A stretch of DNA of 64,000 nt from Ignavibacteria bacterium (GCA_019187405.1 JABAQZ010000011.1:236814-300813); one strand, 5' to 3'. Positions 36,404-45,885 are shown, counted from the stretch's first letter. Notes: a model not told the origin generated them from the letters alone. A program made the numbers and translations.

Positions 36404-38416
36404 TTATAAACTCTCGAGAACGATTTCCGCAATATCTTTGACTTTTACTTCATCGCTTTTCTCTTTTGCTTTTACTCCGTCTGTAAGCATGGTCATGCAA
36501 AACGGACATGCCGATGCTATTGTGTCTGCACCAGTTTTAATTGCTTCTTCCGTCCGCTCGATATTGACTCTCTTACCTTCAGTTTCTTCCAAAAACATTC
36601 TTCCGCCGCCTGCTCCGCAGCAAAAACCTTTGTCTTTTGATCTTGCCATCTCTGTAATACTTACTCCTTTTATTTCATTGAGAGAGTTTCTGGGAGAATT
36701 GTATATATCATTGTATCTCCCGAGATAACATGAATCGTGATAAGTTATCTTTTCATTTATTTCTTTTTTCGGTTCTAATTTCTTTTCTGAAATTAATTTA
36801 TCAATTAATTCTGTATGATGAATTACTTCTGCTTCAATGCCGAACTTGCCGTATTCGTTTTTAAGTGTATGAAGACAATGAGGGCATGCGGTTACGATTT
36901 TTTTAACATTATACCGTTTTAGTGTTTCTGCATTCTGTTGTATGAATGTCTGCGACAAAAACTCATTCCCCAGACGACGCGCAGGATCCCCGGTGCATTT
37001 TTCTTCGTTTCCAAGAACGCCAAATTTTACGCCGGCTTTGTTTAACAGTTCTGCAAATGATTTTGTTACGTTTCTGTATCTTTTGTCAAATGCGCCTGCA
37101 CATCCCGACCAAAAGACAATATCAAGCCCGTCTGCTGTTCCAAGCGAAGATAATTTCTTCATGTAATTCGCCTTTCCTTCTTTTTCAAACTCATCGCTTA
37201 ATTCATTAATCCAGTCATTTCTCTGCTCGGCGCCAAATGCCCATGGTGATTCGTTATTCTCGAGATTTCTGAAAACTGTATTCATCTCCGATGGGAAATC
37301 GGATTCCATCATTACAAGATTTCTTCTCATGTCTATTATCGGCACAACATGATCAATCATAACGGGACACTCCTGAACGCAAGCCATGCAGGTAGTGCAT
37401 GCCCAGAGCTCCTGTGCCGATATAAAATCCGGAACAAGCAACTTGCTTTCTGAAGCAGATGGTTCTTTTTGGGAAAGCGCATCCTGACCTTTTTGTTCGG
37501 TACGTTTTCTGATCTTTGTTATTATGAGTTTTGGGTTAAGCAGTTTGCCGGTCAGATTAGCGGGACATACTGAAGTGCATCTGCCGCATTCTGTACAGGT
37601 ATAACCGTCAAGTAAATTCTTCCAAGTCAGGTCCTGAATGTCTTTTACTCCGTATTGTGTTATAGATTCGTCTTCAAAATTTATTGGTTTAAGTACAATT
37701 CCCTGATATGGGATTTTGTAATTTGATAAGAAAGTATTCGGAACAGATGACAATACATGAAAATGTTTTGAATAAGGAAGGTAGTTTAGAAAAACAAGCA
37801 CAATAATAATATGAGCCCAGAAAAATATTTCATACATCGTTTGAGAACCTTGTGTAAAAAATCCTGCTAAGAATGACGATACAGGTCTGTAACCTTCCGA
37901 TGCTCCGAGCAATATTTTCTCTGTACTCATGCCAAACATTGTTAACATAACCATTGCTATCATTGCAAGAATGAAAACAGCATCGAGCCTCGATGACTTG
38001 TCCACCTGAAGCCGCTTTGGCGTTCCGATGAATCTTCTGAAAATTGAAAATACTACAGTTACAAACACAAGCAGACCGAATATGTCCTGAAGAAAAGTCA
38101 GTATGTTGTAAACAGGTCCTAAGAAAGAAAATGAAAATTCCGGGATAAATCCTTCTATTACAGATTCTATCACAACAAACAATAAAACTATAAAACCCCA
38201 GTAAATGCACAAATGCAGAATTCCCGCTAACCTGCTTCTTAACAATTTCTTTTGAAGGAAAGCAATGTTGAGAGTGTTTGAAATTCTTTGACTTATATTC
38301 CCCGATCTGTCTTCGGGCTTTGCAATTTTAAGGAATGATATAAACCTTCTGACCGAGTAAATGAAATATCCTAATGCGCCGAAAAAAATTATTCCGAATA
38401 ATATTGCTCTTAGCAT
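36404..38416 (-). CDS. Heterodisulfide-reductase-like Fe-S membrane oxidoreductase (HdrE-HdrD fusion type)
   Basis: A 670-residue inner-membrane electron-transfer protein. The N-terminal third has about six membrane helices of the nitrate-reductase-gamma/HdrE type (about 5-235) that probably bind haem b. Two 4Fe-4S clusters follow (Cys274, 277, 280, 284 in 'CTECGRCTSVCP'; Cys340, 343, 346, 350 in 'CTTCMACVQECP'). Two CCG-type domains complete it: 'WSGCAG' with 'KCTGDPARRLGNE', then 'CYLGRYNDIYNSPRN' with 'GFCCGAGGGRMF'. This fits a quinone-linked oxidoreductase paired with dehydrogenases such as acyl-CoA/ETF. The partner is unknown. Confidence 0.88.
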   Translation of the reverse strand: MLRAILFGIIFFGALGYFIYSVRRFISFLKIAKPEDRSGNISQRISNTLNIAFLQKKLLRSRLAGILHLCIYWGFIVLLFVVIESVIEGFIPEFSFSFLGPVYNILTFLQDIFGLLVFVTVVFSIFRRFIGTPKRLQVDKSSRLDAVFILAMIAMVMLTMFGMSTEKILLGASEGYRPVSSFLAGFFTQGSQTMYEIFFWAHIIIVLVFLNYLPYSKHFHVLSSVPNTFLSNYKIPYQGIVLKPINFEDESITQYGVKDIQDLTWKNLLDGYTCTECGRCTSVCPANLTGKLLNPKLIITKIRKRTEQKGQDALSQKEPSASESKLLVPDFISAQELWACTTCMACVQECPVMIDHVVPIIDMRRNLVMMESDFPSEMNTVFRNLENNESPWAFGAEQRNDWINELSDEFEKEGKANYMKKLSSLGTADGLDIVFWSGCAGAFDKRYRNVTKSFAELLNKAGVKFGVLGNEEKCTGDPARRLGNEFLSQTFIQQNAETLKRYNVKKIVTACPHCLHTLKNEYGKFGIEAEVIHHTELIDKLISEKKLEPKKEINEKITYHDSCYLGRYNDIYNSPRNSLNEIKGVSITEMARSKDKGFCCGAGGGRMFLEETEGKRVNIERTEEAIKTGADTIASACPFCMTMLTDGVKAKEKSDEVKVKDIAEIVLESL

Positions 38417-38532
38417 TTACTACTTTAAGGTTTTATGAAAATAAATTTTGTTCAATATGTTTAAAATGAACTTAAGTTTAAAGATATTTGATTTTCAAAA
38501 TCTGGTTCATATAAAAATTAAATTGTCGCAGG

Positions 38533-40314
38533 TCATGATTTTTTCACAATGCTTATTCCGAGCTCCTCCAGCTGACCGGTTGATACTTCACTTGGACATT
38601 CATCCATTAATGACGACGCTTTCAGAGTTTTAGGAAATGCAATTGTATCGGTAATGGAATTAAGCCCGCACAATATTGCTATTATCCTGTCAAAGCCGAC
38701 TGCTGCGCCGCCGTGAGGAGGCGCACCGTATCTGAATGCTTCGAGAATGAAACCGAACTTTTGTCTGGCTTCCTCATCAGTAAGTCCTATTACATCAAAT
38801 ACCTTTTTCTGAATATCAGGTTTGTGTATTCTAATGCTGCCGCTGATTATTTCATGTCCGTTTAAAACAAGATCATAGCAGTTTGCTCTTATGCTTTCGA
38901 CTTCTTCGATGTTTCTGCTGTCAAGGAACTTAAGATATTCATCTTTTGGCATTGTAAACACATGATGCTCGGCAACGAATCTTTTTTCCTCTTCGTCATA
39001 ATTAAAAAGTGGAAAGTCTGTTATCCATGCAAACTCATATTTAGATTCATCCGTAAGTTTAAAAATTTCTGCAAGCTTCAGTCTTAGCTGTCCCAATACA
39101 GACTGAACTTTCTTTCTAACTCCGCTTAAAATAAAAACAGTATCACCGTTGCCTGCACTAAAAGCTTGTTTGACGCTTTCAGTAATTTCGGTTGATAAAA
39201 ACTTTGTCAGAGGCGACTGAACCGATCCATCGGCATTGAATTTAAGATAACCCAGCCCTCCGAGTCCCAAATTTTTTACAAAATCTGTCAAGCTGTCTAT
39301 AATTTTTCTTGAAACCTCTGATCCCTGAAGTCTGATGCCTGCTATGGTTCCGCCTGAATTTATAGCATCATTAAAAACTTTGAATTCCGAATTCCTTACT
39401 GCATCGGTAATGTTAACTATTTTCAAACCGCCTTTTATCCTGAGATCAGGTTTATCAATTCCGTAACATTCTATTGCCTCGTCATAAGTAAGTCTTGTAA
39501 ATGATTCCGGAAGATCAATGTCTTTGACTTCTCTCCAAATCTCTTTAAACATTCCCTCCAATATTTGGAACACATCATCCTGCGTAACAAAACTCATCTC
39601 AAGATCGATCTGTGTAAATTCAGGCTGACGGTCTGCGCGCAGGTCTTCATCTCTGAAGCATTTGCATATCTGCACATATCTGTCAAGTCCGGATACCATC
39701 AGTATCTGCTTGTATATCTGAGGTGATTGAGGCAGAGCGTAAAACTTACCTTTGTGAACTCTTGAAGGTACGAGATAATCTCGCGCACCTTCGGGTGTGG
39801 ACTTCATCAGTATTGGAGTTTCAACTTCTACAAATCCATGCTTCTCAAAATATCTGTGCACAACCTGATAAACTTTATTTCTCAATATAAGATTATCCGT
39901 AATGTTTTTTCTTCTTAAATCGAGATATCTGTATTTCAATCTTAAGTCATCTGCAGCCTTAACATCATTCTCGATTACAAAAGGCGGAATGTCTGATTCA
40001 TTTAAAATCTCGATTTCATTAACGTCAATTTCAATTTCGCCGGTCGGTATGTTTTTATTTATGCTTTCTCTTTTCATGACCATTCCTGTCGCAGATATTA
40101 CAAATTCCTGCCCGAGTCTGTTAGCAATTTCATAAACGGAAGAATTATCGGGATTAATCTTAAGTTGTGTTATGCCGTATCTGTCGCGGATATCGATAAA
40201 CAAAAGACCTCCCAGGTCTCTTTTTTTAGATACCCATCCGTTGAGAGTTACATTTTCATTTATGTTTGTTTGCGAAAGTTCACCGCAGTTATGAGTTCTC
40301 TTTTTAAATATCAT
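38533..40314 (-). CDS. aspS: Aspartyl-tRNA synthetase
   Basis: A 593-residue class II synthetase of the bacterial type. The N-terminal OB-fold anticodon domain ('TLNGWVSKKRDLGGLLFIDIRDRYG') is followed by motif 1 near 'YFEKHGFVEVETPILMKSTPEGARDYLVPSR', motif 2 'QICKCFRDEDLRADRQPEFTQIDLE', the bacterial GAD insertion and motif 3 'GAPPHGGAAVGFDRI'. Its length is normal. It may charge tRNA-Asn as well if no AsnRS exists, which cannot be told from this window. Confidence 0.97.
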   Translation of the reverse strand: MIFKKRTHNCGELSQTNINENVTLNGWVSKKRDLGGLLFIDIRDRYGITQLKINPDNSSVYEIANRLGQEFVISATGMVMKRESINKNIPTGEIEIDVNEIEILNESDIPPFVIENDVKAADDLRLKYRYLDLRRKNITDNLILRNKVYQVVHRYFEKHGFVEVETPILMKSTPEGARDYLVPSRVHKGKFYALPQSPQIYKQILMVSGLDRYVQICKCFRDEDLRADRQPEFTQIDLEMSFVTQDDVFQILEGMFKEIWREVKDIDLPESFTRLTYDEAIECYGIDKPDLRIKGGLKIVNITDAVRNSEFKVFNDAINSGGTIAGIRLQGSEVSRKIIDSLTDFVKNLGLGGLGYLKFNADGSVQSPLTKFLSTEITESVKQAFSAGNGDTVFILSGVRKKVQSVLGQLRLKLAEIFKLTDESKYEFAWITDFPLFNYDEEEKRFVAEHHVFTMPKDEYLKFLDSRNIEEVESIRANCYDLVLNGHEIISGSIRIHKPDIQKKVFDVIGLTDEEARQKFGFILEAFRYGAPPHGGAAVGFDRIIAILCGLNSITDTIAFPKTLKASSLMDECPSEVSTGQLEELGISIVKKS

Positions 40315-40379
40315 ATTAGATTTTATGAGTGCATTCTTTCGAAAAAAGACTGCAGTTTTTTAAAGTTTAAATTGTCATA

Positions 40380-40412
40380 TAAAAAAGGGCTTGATAAGCA
40401 AAGCCCTTTTAT
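40380..40412 (-). terminator. Rho-independent terminator after hppD
   Basis: AAAAGGGCTT and AAGCCCTTTT form a stem within 40382-40411 with a short loop, flanked by A and T runs. It lies downstream of the hppD stop at 40467 on the minus strand and upstream of aspS. Confidence 0.87.
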
Positions 40413-40466
40413 TCAAATAATCGTAATTAATCAGCTGATGAATATAATGCAAGACGATGGAGGAAT

Positions 40467-41606
40467 TTATAAAGTACCTCTAAGCGCTTGCTCTCTTTCG
40501 ATGGCTTCGAATAATGCTTTGAAATTTCCTTTGCCGAAACTTCTTGCGCCTTTTCTCTGAATGATTTCAAAGAAAACAGTTGGTCTGTCTTCTATCGGCT
40601 TTGTAAAAATCTGAAGCAGGTAGCCGTCATCGTCTCTGTCAACGAGGATTCCGAGCTTTTCAAGGTCGGAAATGTTTTCGTCAATCTTGCCGACTCTTGA
40701 TTGAAGTTCGGCGTAATAAGTAGTAGGAACGGTAAGAAATTCAAGTCCTCTGCTTTTTAATTCAGTTACAGTTTCCAATATATTTGATGTAGTCATTGCA
40801 ATATGCTGTGCGCCTGCAGATTTATAGAAATCAAGGTATTCTTCAATCTGAGATTTTTTCTTCCCCTGAGCCGGTTCGTTTATCGGAAATTTGATTTTCC
40901 CCGAACCGTTTTGCATTACCTTGCTCATCAGCGCAGTGTAATCAGTTGAGATGTCTTTATCATCAAATGAAATAAGCTGATTGAATCCCATTGTGTGAGC
41001 ATAAAATTTAACCCACTCATTCATTTTACCCAGCTCGACATTCCCTACAATATGGTCAACGGATCTCAATCCCGTATCTTTAATATCCTTTACTGATTTT
41101 TGTCCGGCATTTATAAAACCTGGCATAAACATGCCCTTATAATTTTTTCTTTCTATGAAAGAGTGTATCGTGTCGCCGTAAGTCTGAATTGCGGATTTGA
41201 TAATAGTTCCGTTTTCATCAGAGATTTCAACCGGTTCGAGTACACCTTTTGCTCCTCTGGAAGTGGTTTCGTGATAAGATTTAGAAGCGTCGTCAACTTC
41301 AAAAGCTATGTCTCTTACTCCATCACCGTGTCTTTTATGATGCTCTGCGATAAAACTGTCGTCAGACATCGGAGAAGAAAGTACGAATCTGATTTTTCCT
41401 TGCTCAAGCAGATATGAAGTCTTTTCCCTGTTTCCCGTTTCCAAACCCGAATATCCGGTCAGCTTAAATCCCATAACATACTGATAAAAGAATGCCGACT
41501 GTTTGGCATTTCCCGCATAAAATTCAAGATGGTCTATTCTCTTAAGAGGTAAAAAATCAACAACTTTTTTATTATTATCGGTTAAAGTTTCCTGTAAAGT
41601 TTCCAT
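40467..41606 (-). CDS. hppD: 4-hydroxyphenylpyruvate dioxygenase
   Basis: A 379-residue non-haem Fe(II) dioxygenase that converts 4-hydroxyphenylpyruvate to homogentisate in tyrosine breakdown. It consists of two vicinal-oxygen-chelate halves. The iron ligands are His185 ('SVDHIVGNV'), His268 ('GAQHIAMTT') and Glu347 ('FFEIIQRKG'). The C-terminal 'ARSFGKGNFKALFEAIEREQ' is the family's gating helix. It is monocistronic, ended by a good terminator. Other tyrosine-catabolic genes are not seen nearby. Confidence 0.95.
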   Translation of the reverse strand: METLQETLTDNNKKVVDFLPLKRIDHLEFYAGNAKQSAFFYQYVMGFKLTGYSGLETGNREKTSYLLEQGKIRFVLSSPMSDDSFIAEHHKRHGDGVRDIAFEVDDASKSYHETTSRGAKGVLEPVEISDENGTIIKSAIQTYGDTIHSFIERKNYKGMFMPGFINAGQKSVKDIKDTGLRSVDHIVGNVELGKMNEWVKFYAHTMGFNQLISFDDKDISTDYTALMSKVMQNGSGKIKFPINEPAQGKKKSQIEEYLDFYKSAGAQHIAMTTSNILETVTELKSRGLEFLTVPTTYYAELQSRVGKIDENISDLEKLGILVDRDDDGYLLQIFTKPIEDRPTVFFEIIQRKGARSFGKGNFKALFEAIEREQALRGTL

Positions 41607-42159
41607 AAAACAAAGATTTTAAATTGCTGAAATATTTTATGCAAATTTACATAAAATAAGAATAAGATATAATGAAGATAGTATCGGGTATTTTGAAATA
41701 GAATCACATCTTTAAAAACAATTTGAAGTTGTATAGTTAAGCAAAAGCTTTAGGTTTTTTACTTATTTGAAAATATGATTATCCTTTGTAAAAACCCTCC
41801 CAAGTGCAACGGGGATGGCAAGAGAGAGGTTTTTTAAAATAAGAGAAATTTTGCTGACAAGCATTTTTAAATAAGCTTTTTTTGAATTAAAAAAAATATT
41901 TTGGATACTAATGAGTTAGACTAAGTATCTAAAAACTCCCAATATATTTTTTTTAACAAAGATTAGAAAAGATTTAAAAAGAATTTCTTGTATCATAGTA
42001 AACAAATCAAAAAATGAATTTTCATAATTGAAATTGAATTAATCAAGCTCTCTGAATAAATTGCAATGAAAATTTTAAGTTTTGATTTTTTAAGCATGCA
42101 AAGTATTATTAACAATAGAGAATATAATTGATTTACATTTATCCATTATATCAGCATAA
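41607..42159. other. Intergenic region with dispersed repeat copy B
   Basis: Repeat copy B occupies 41702-41908. The remaining 250 bases up to the methyltransferase gene are very AT-rich and hold no gene that I can support. The promoters of hppD (minus) and the methyltransferase (plus) should lie at either end. Confidence 0.5.
41702..41908 (+). repeat. Dispersed intergenic repeat, copy B
   Basis: Same block order as copy A. It begins AATCACATCTTTAAAAACAA, then ATTTGAAGTTGTA, AGTTAAGCAAA and CTTTAGG, has a central AAAAACCCTCCC ... GAGAGAGGTTTTTT hairpin (41802-41844) and ends TTTTGGATAC. No coding potential. Confidence 0.78.
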
Positions 42160-42639
42160 ATGTCAGCTATGTCTTTATTCTTAAGAAATTTGTTTTTCAC
42201 AATTATTCATCCCGGTGTTGTTGCCGGATTGATCCCTTATTTAATATTGCGCAAAGAGAATTTTGATTTAATTTATAAGCCATTCAGTTTATTCCAATAT
42301 GTAGGCTGTATTTTTACTCTTTCAGGTTTAACAATTTTAATTTATTGTATTGCAAGTTTAGCTGTTCGAGGCAAGGGGACATTATCGCCGATTGATCCGA
42401 CAAAAAAACTTGTAATAACGGGGCTTTACAGATTCTCTAGAAACCCAATGTATGTAGGAGTAATATTAATATTAACCGGCGAGTCTTTGTTTTTTATGTC
42501 TATAGAATTGCTTGCGTATGATGCGGCAGTATTAATATTGTTTAATGCTTTTATTATGTTACATGAAGAGCCCCGGCTGAAAAAAGATTTCGGTGATGAT
42601 TACCTTCATTATTGCAAAAAAGTGAGACGATGGATTTAG
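42160..42639 (+). CDS. Isoprenylcysteine-methyltransferase/PEMT-like membrane protein
   Basis: A 159-residue membrane protein with four hydrophobic segments. The cytoplasmic motif 'LVITGLYRFSRNPMYVGVILILTGESL' and the terminal 'EEPRLKKDFGDDYLHYCKKVRRW' are those of the ICMT/PEMT (NnrU-related) family, small membrane methyltransferases that use S-adenosylmethionine. The substrate is unknown; phospholipid or isoprenoid are the usual guesses. Met4 is an equally possible start. Confidence 0.85.
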   Translation: MSAMSLFLRNLFFTIIHPGVVAGLIPYLILRKENFDLIYKPFSLFQYVGCIFTLSGLTILIYCIASLAVRGKGTLSPIDPTKKLVITGLYRFSRNPMYVGVILILTGESLFFMSIELLAYDAAVLILFNAFIMLHEEPRLKKDFGDDYLHYCKKVRRWI

Positions 42640-42722
42640 AAATAAGAGAAATTAAATTTAAAAAAATCGGAAATGATTTTAAAATTCAATTATTATCGTT
42701 CATAAAAAATCGGGATAAGAAA

Positions 42723-43139
42723 TTAACCTAAAACAGCTTTTACTGTAAATGCAGCCCAACCGTTATGAGCAATAAATTTATTGTCGGGTAAGTCAGCTGG
42801 GCTAAAGAAGTCATGTTCTGAAATTCTATCCGAGACAATTAACTCATCAGAAAAGGGAATTTCTGTTTTGTAATGAAATGCAAGATGCCATGACTTGTCT
42901 TTACCGGTAAAAGATTCAATGTGATTTAATACAACTTCGGTGTTTGTAAGTCCGAGTTGTTCATTTAAAATTCTCAATGCAGCATCTTCGGGATGTTCGT
43001 TCTCTTTAAGCAGGTCTTCGGGCAGAAACCATCCTTTCTGCATATCAAAATCACGGATGTTCTTATATTTAACGAAAAGAACTTCACCTTCCGAAATCAG
43101 GGTTACATCTGCAATCAGTTTACATTCATGTAATTTCAA
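42723..43139 (-). CDS. Nudix-fold protein with degenerate Nudix box
   Basis: A 138-residue protein that follows the Nudix hydrolase fold ('KLIADVTLISEGEVLFVKYKN' first strands; 'GWFLPEDLL' before the box). Against the box GX5EX7REUXEEXGU it has Asp42 for Gly, keeps Glu48, Arg56, Glu60, Gly63 and Leu64, but has Ile57 and Gln61 where metal-site or salt-bridge Glu residues are expected. Weak hydrolysis or a regulatory binding role is more likely than normal Nudix activity. Convergent with the methyltransferase gene. Confidence 0.7.
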   Translation of the reverse strand: MKLHECKLIADVTLISEGEVLFVKYKNIRDFDMQKGWFLPEDLLKENEHPEDAALRILNEQLGLTNTEVVLNHIESFTGKDKSWHLAFHYKTEIPFSDELIVSDRISEHDFFSPADLPDNKFIAHNGWAAFTVKAVLG

Positions 43140-43161
43140 TTTTCATGCATTTATTCTTTAT

Positions 43162-45243
43162 CTAAGGAGTAATCATTATTATATAATAAGATGAATTAAA
43201 TTCGGAAATATTCATATCGATACCGTCAACAAAATAATCACTGTTAATGTCAGAAATTACTTTTCCAGTAATCATCAGATTAGCATCATTATTTATTTTC
43301 AAGTTATCCATACCATCAATTGAACCGTCTTGATTGACATCAGAATTATAAATGCAATATTTAGTGCCTTTTCGTTTCATATTGTTTCCGTATGCCTGTG
43401 AAGCAGAGGAAGTGAAATCATAAAAGTTAGTCGAGCCTTCGTTTAAATATATTCCCGGGCTTTTGCACCATGTTTCAAGTACGTTAATGCCTTTAATAAC
43501 GATATAATAATTTCCATCGGGTACATTTTTAAAGATAAATCTTCCCGTAAGTGAAACTGAATCCACGATTGACTTTGCAGAATCAACTATATAATAAGGA
43601 TAATAATTGGTTCTGAGTAATACAGTAATTTTTTCGTTTGAATTCATTCTGTTAGTTGAAGCATTAAAGCTTCCATCAAGAGCAAGTTTAATATCAATTG
43701 TAACCGGTTTATAGTTTGATATAGGATAATTGCAGAATGATAGTATTCCCAGGTTTCTCGGATTTTTTAAAAACGGACCCTGATAAATAAAAGAATTATT
43801 ATTATTGAAATTCGACGGAAGATAAGTGATTTTGTTTGCACTGCTTGTACCGTTTAAATTTAGAAACAAAGTATCGGCTGAAACGCTTCCTGATGTTACT
43901 GCGCCGTAAGATCCGTTGAGATAAAAATAATTTTTCATGCTTTGTCCAAGAGTATCATTTGGCCATTTCTGAACTACTGAATTTTCAAAAAGCAGAGCAA
44001 TTTGGTTTTTCACGGGAGTTGTATAATAGGCTGCTCTTATATTCGGAGGTTTACTGTGCGCTGTATCGGAAATTTCATAAAATTTCTGACAGACGGGTAC
44101 ATAAACCATGTCGGCAATGCTGTTATATCCAGCGTACTCAAAATGCCATCCTTCAAAATTCAATATTCCGTTTGTTGCAAGAATCTCAATATCACTATAA
44201 GAGGAAGGAATATTTCTCTGGACTTCACGAAGTTCGCTTGACAGCGGCTCAGTGCAGCAAGGTCTTGTTTGAAATAAAAATATCCTTTTGAAATTAGGAT
44301 AGTTTTGTTTCCATGAATTATATAAAGTATTAAAATTAGCCGAATAGTTAACCCATGTAGCTGTGCCGTTAGACTCGCCTTGATACCAGAATATTGCTTT
44401 TATACCGTCATTCAATCCAGCTTTGGTAACCCGGTAAAGAAGTTTCCCATAAGCAGTGCTTAAATCCATTGGGTTGCCGTTGTTTCTTAAGTTAACTTCA
44501 ATAGCTGACCCGCCGAGACCTCCGTTAATAATGCATGTGGGAATTCCGAAATTTTCTTTGATGAATTTTTGAAGTCTTAATCCCCATACTCCTACATTTG
44601 AATAACTTTCATTATAAAAATTTGGAGCGCATGCAACCGAAAGACTGAATGCTGTATCGGATGCAATATAAGGAGTATAATTGAAGTCAATTGTTTGCAC
44701 TCCGAAAGTTCTGCAAAATTCGTTTTTGTAAGTCGCCTGAAGGTTTGTCCTGTCGGAGTTTGACTGACCTGAAATAACAAATGCATCACCGCAAATTATA
44801 CTGTCAACGACCATTAGCTGTGTTACATTGCCTTGGTCAAGAATGTGCAGTTTAAATTTATATTCAGATAATTCTGCATGAATTTTATGGCTTAAAGTAA
44901 AAGGAGCATTACCGCCGGAATAAATAAGTTTAAAAACTTTTCTCTTTATATAAACATTATTCTTAAACATGTCGAGATACATTGAATCATATCCGTTTGA
45001 ATTTATTTTTCCTCGGAAAGTGACTTCGGCTGAATCTTCTTCATCTCTTGCAAAGAAATGCAATTGTTTCGGGACCTGATAGTAGGTTACCGAAACGGCT
45101 GAGGTTGATTTTCCGGGAGGAGTGTAATCTGAAAGATTAAAAACTGAAGTAAATTCGTTTGAGGCAATGCCGATACCGGCATTTGTAAGGAAAATTAAGA
45201 ATAATGATAATACCCTTGGGAAAACAGTTTGTAAAGATTTCAT
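43162..45243 (-). CDS. Secreted SGNH/sialate-O-acetylesterase-like protein with dockerin-like C-terminus
   Basis: A 693-residue secreted protein with signal peptide (about 1-27). The central domain (about 150-400) is an SGNH hydrolase of the sialate-O-acetylesterase type: 'ISGQSNSDR' with the catalytic Ser, 'NGGLGGSAIE', 'FWYQGESNG' and 'NFEGWHFEYAGY' supplying the His block. It probably removes acetyl groups from surface or extracellular glycans. The C-terminal 150 residues hold 'YDFTSSASQAYGNNM' and two EF-hand-like calcium loops ('DVNQDGSIDGMD', 'DINSDYFVDGID') ending in ITP. The same module ends the protein at 54120. There is no YPNPFNP sorting domain. Confidence 0.78.
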   Translation of the reverse strand: MKSLQTVFPRVLSLFLIFLTNAGIGIASNEFTSVFNLSDYTPPGKSTSAVSVTYYQVPKQLHFFARDEEDSAEVTFRGKINSNGYDSMYLDMFKNNVYIKRKVFKLIYSGGNAPFTLSHKIHAELSEYKFKLHILDQGNVTQLMVVDSIICGDAFVISGQSNSDRTNLQATYKNEFCRTFGVQTIDFNYTPYIASDTAFSLSVACAPNFYNESYSNVGVWGLRLQKFIKENFGIPTCIINGGLGGSAIEVNLRNNGNPMDLSTAYGKLLYRVTKAGLNDGIKAIFWYQGESNGTATWVNYSANFNTLYNSWKQNYPNFKRIFLFQTRPCCTEPLSSELREVQRNIPSSYSDIEILATNGILNFEGWHFEYAGYNSIADMVYVPVCQKFYEISDTAHSKPPNIRAAYYTTPVKNQIALLFENSVVQKWPNDTLGQSMKNYFYLNGSYGAVTSGSVSADTLFLNLNGTSSANKITYLPSNFNNNNSFIYQGPFLKNPRNLGILSFCNYPISNYKPVTIDIKLALDGSFNASTNRMNSNEKITVLLRTNYYPYYIVDSAKSIVDSVSLTGRFIFKNVPDGNYYIVIKGINVLETWCKSPGIYLNEGSTNFYDFTSSASQAYGNNMKRKGTKYCIYNSDVNQDGSIDGMDNLKINNDANLMITGKVISDINSDYFVDGIDMNISEFNSSYYIIMITP

Positions 45244-45612
45244 AAGTTTCTTTTACCGGAATTTTCCTATGGGGTAGAAAATAACAAAGGAATTAATTTT
45301 CAGGTTAAACAGAAATCATTATTAATAGCAAGAATTAAAATTAATTACCTAAAATGGTAAAATTTTATTGCCCTTTCTATTTGTTTAATTTTCGAAATTA
45401 AAATTTGAAGTTCAAAATATAAAAAAAATAATAAAATAAAAACATATATGTAAAAATTTTTTAAAAATTGTATACTATTGTAAAAGTATTAAACTATTGA
45501 AAGTAATCCGGATGAACTTTTCAAGAAATAAAATAATATTATTTCATTAGAATGTAATTTTAATTATTTTAAACACTAACAATAAACCTTTTAAAAATTA
45601 AATTTCATTCTA
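45244..45612. other. AT-rich intergenic region
   Basis: No gene is supported. It separates the divergent esterase (minus) and GlsB (plus) genes and should hold both promoters. The only clear structure is the inverted repeat ending at the GlsB start codon. Confidence 0.5.
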
Positions 45613-45615
45613 ATG
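45545..45615 (+). promoter_or_regulatory. Inverted repeat enclosing the GlsB start codon
   Basis: CATTAGAATGTAATTT (45545-45560) and AAATTTCATTCTAATG (45600-45615) pair at 15 of 16 positions with a 39-base loop. The last three bases of the right arm are the ATG of the GlsB-like gene, so the stem in mRNA would hide the start codon. No Shine-Dalgarno sequence is evident. It could equally be a DNA operator. Confidence 0.5.
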
Positions 45616-45885
45616 TTATCAATAATTTGGTCGGCAATTATAGGTTTAATCGCAGGGGCTTTAGCAAAATTAATCATGCCCGGTAAGGATCCGGGTGGCA
45701 TTATTGTCACAATGCTTATCGGAATCGGCGGTTCTGTGTTGTTCACTTTTCTTGGAAGATTTCTCGGGTTTTACTCAGAGGGCGAATCTGCAGGTTTCAT
45801 AGCTTCAATTCTCGGAGCGATTGTGTTGCTGCTGATTTACAGATTAATTATAGGTAAAAAAGCGGCTAAGGCCATTAAGGAATAA
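45613..45885 (+). CDS. GlsB/YeaQ/YmgE-family membrane protein
   Basis: A 90-residue membrane protein with three hydrophobic helices. 'IIWSAIIGLIAGALAKLIMPGKDPGG', 'TMLIGIGGSVLFTFLGRFLG' and a last helix 'GAIVLLLIYRLI' match the transglycosylase-associated (GlsB/YeaQ) family, linked to stress response in other bacteria. The C-terminus is basic and cytoplasmic. Its start is inside an inverted repeat. It lies 91 bases upstream of the E1 dehydrogenase. Confidence 0.93.
   Translation: MLSIIWSAIIGLIAGALAKLIMPGKDPGGIIVTMLIGIGGSVLFTFLGRFLGFYSEGESAGFIASILGAIVLLLIYRLIIGKKAAKAIKE

Noticed and set aside
42660..42683. AAAATC/GATTTT hairpin between convergent genes
   Set aside because: AT-only 6-bp stem, likely by chance.
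45400..45440. Possible fourth copy of the dispersed repeat (AAATTTGAAGTTC)
   Set aside because: Only the first block is similar; the hairpin and TTTTGGATAC end are missing.
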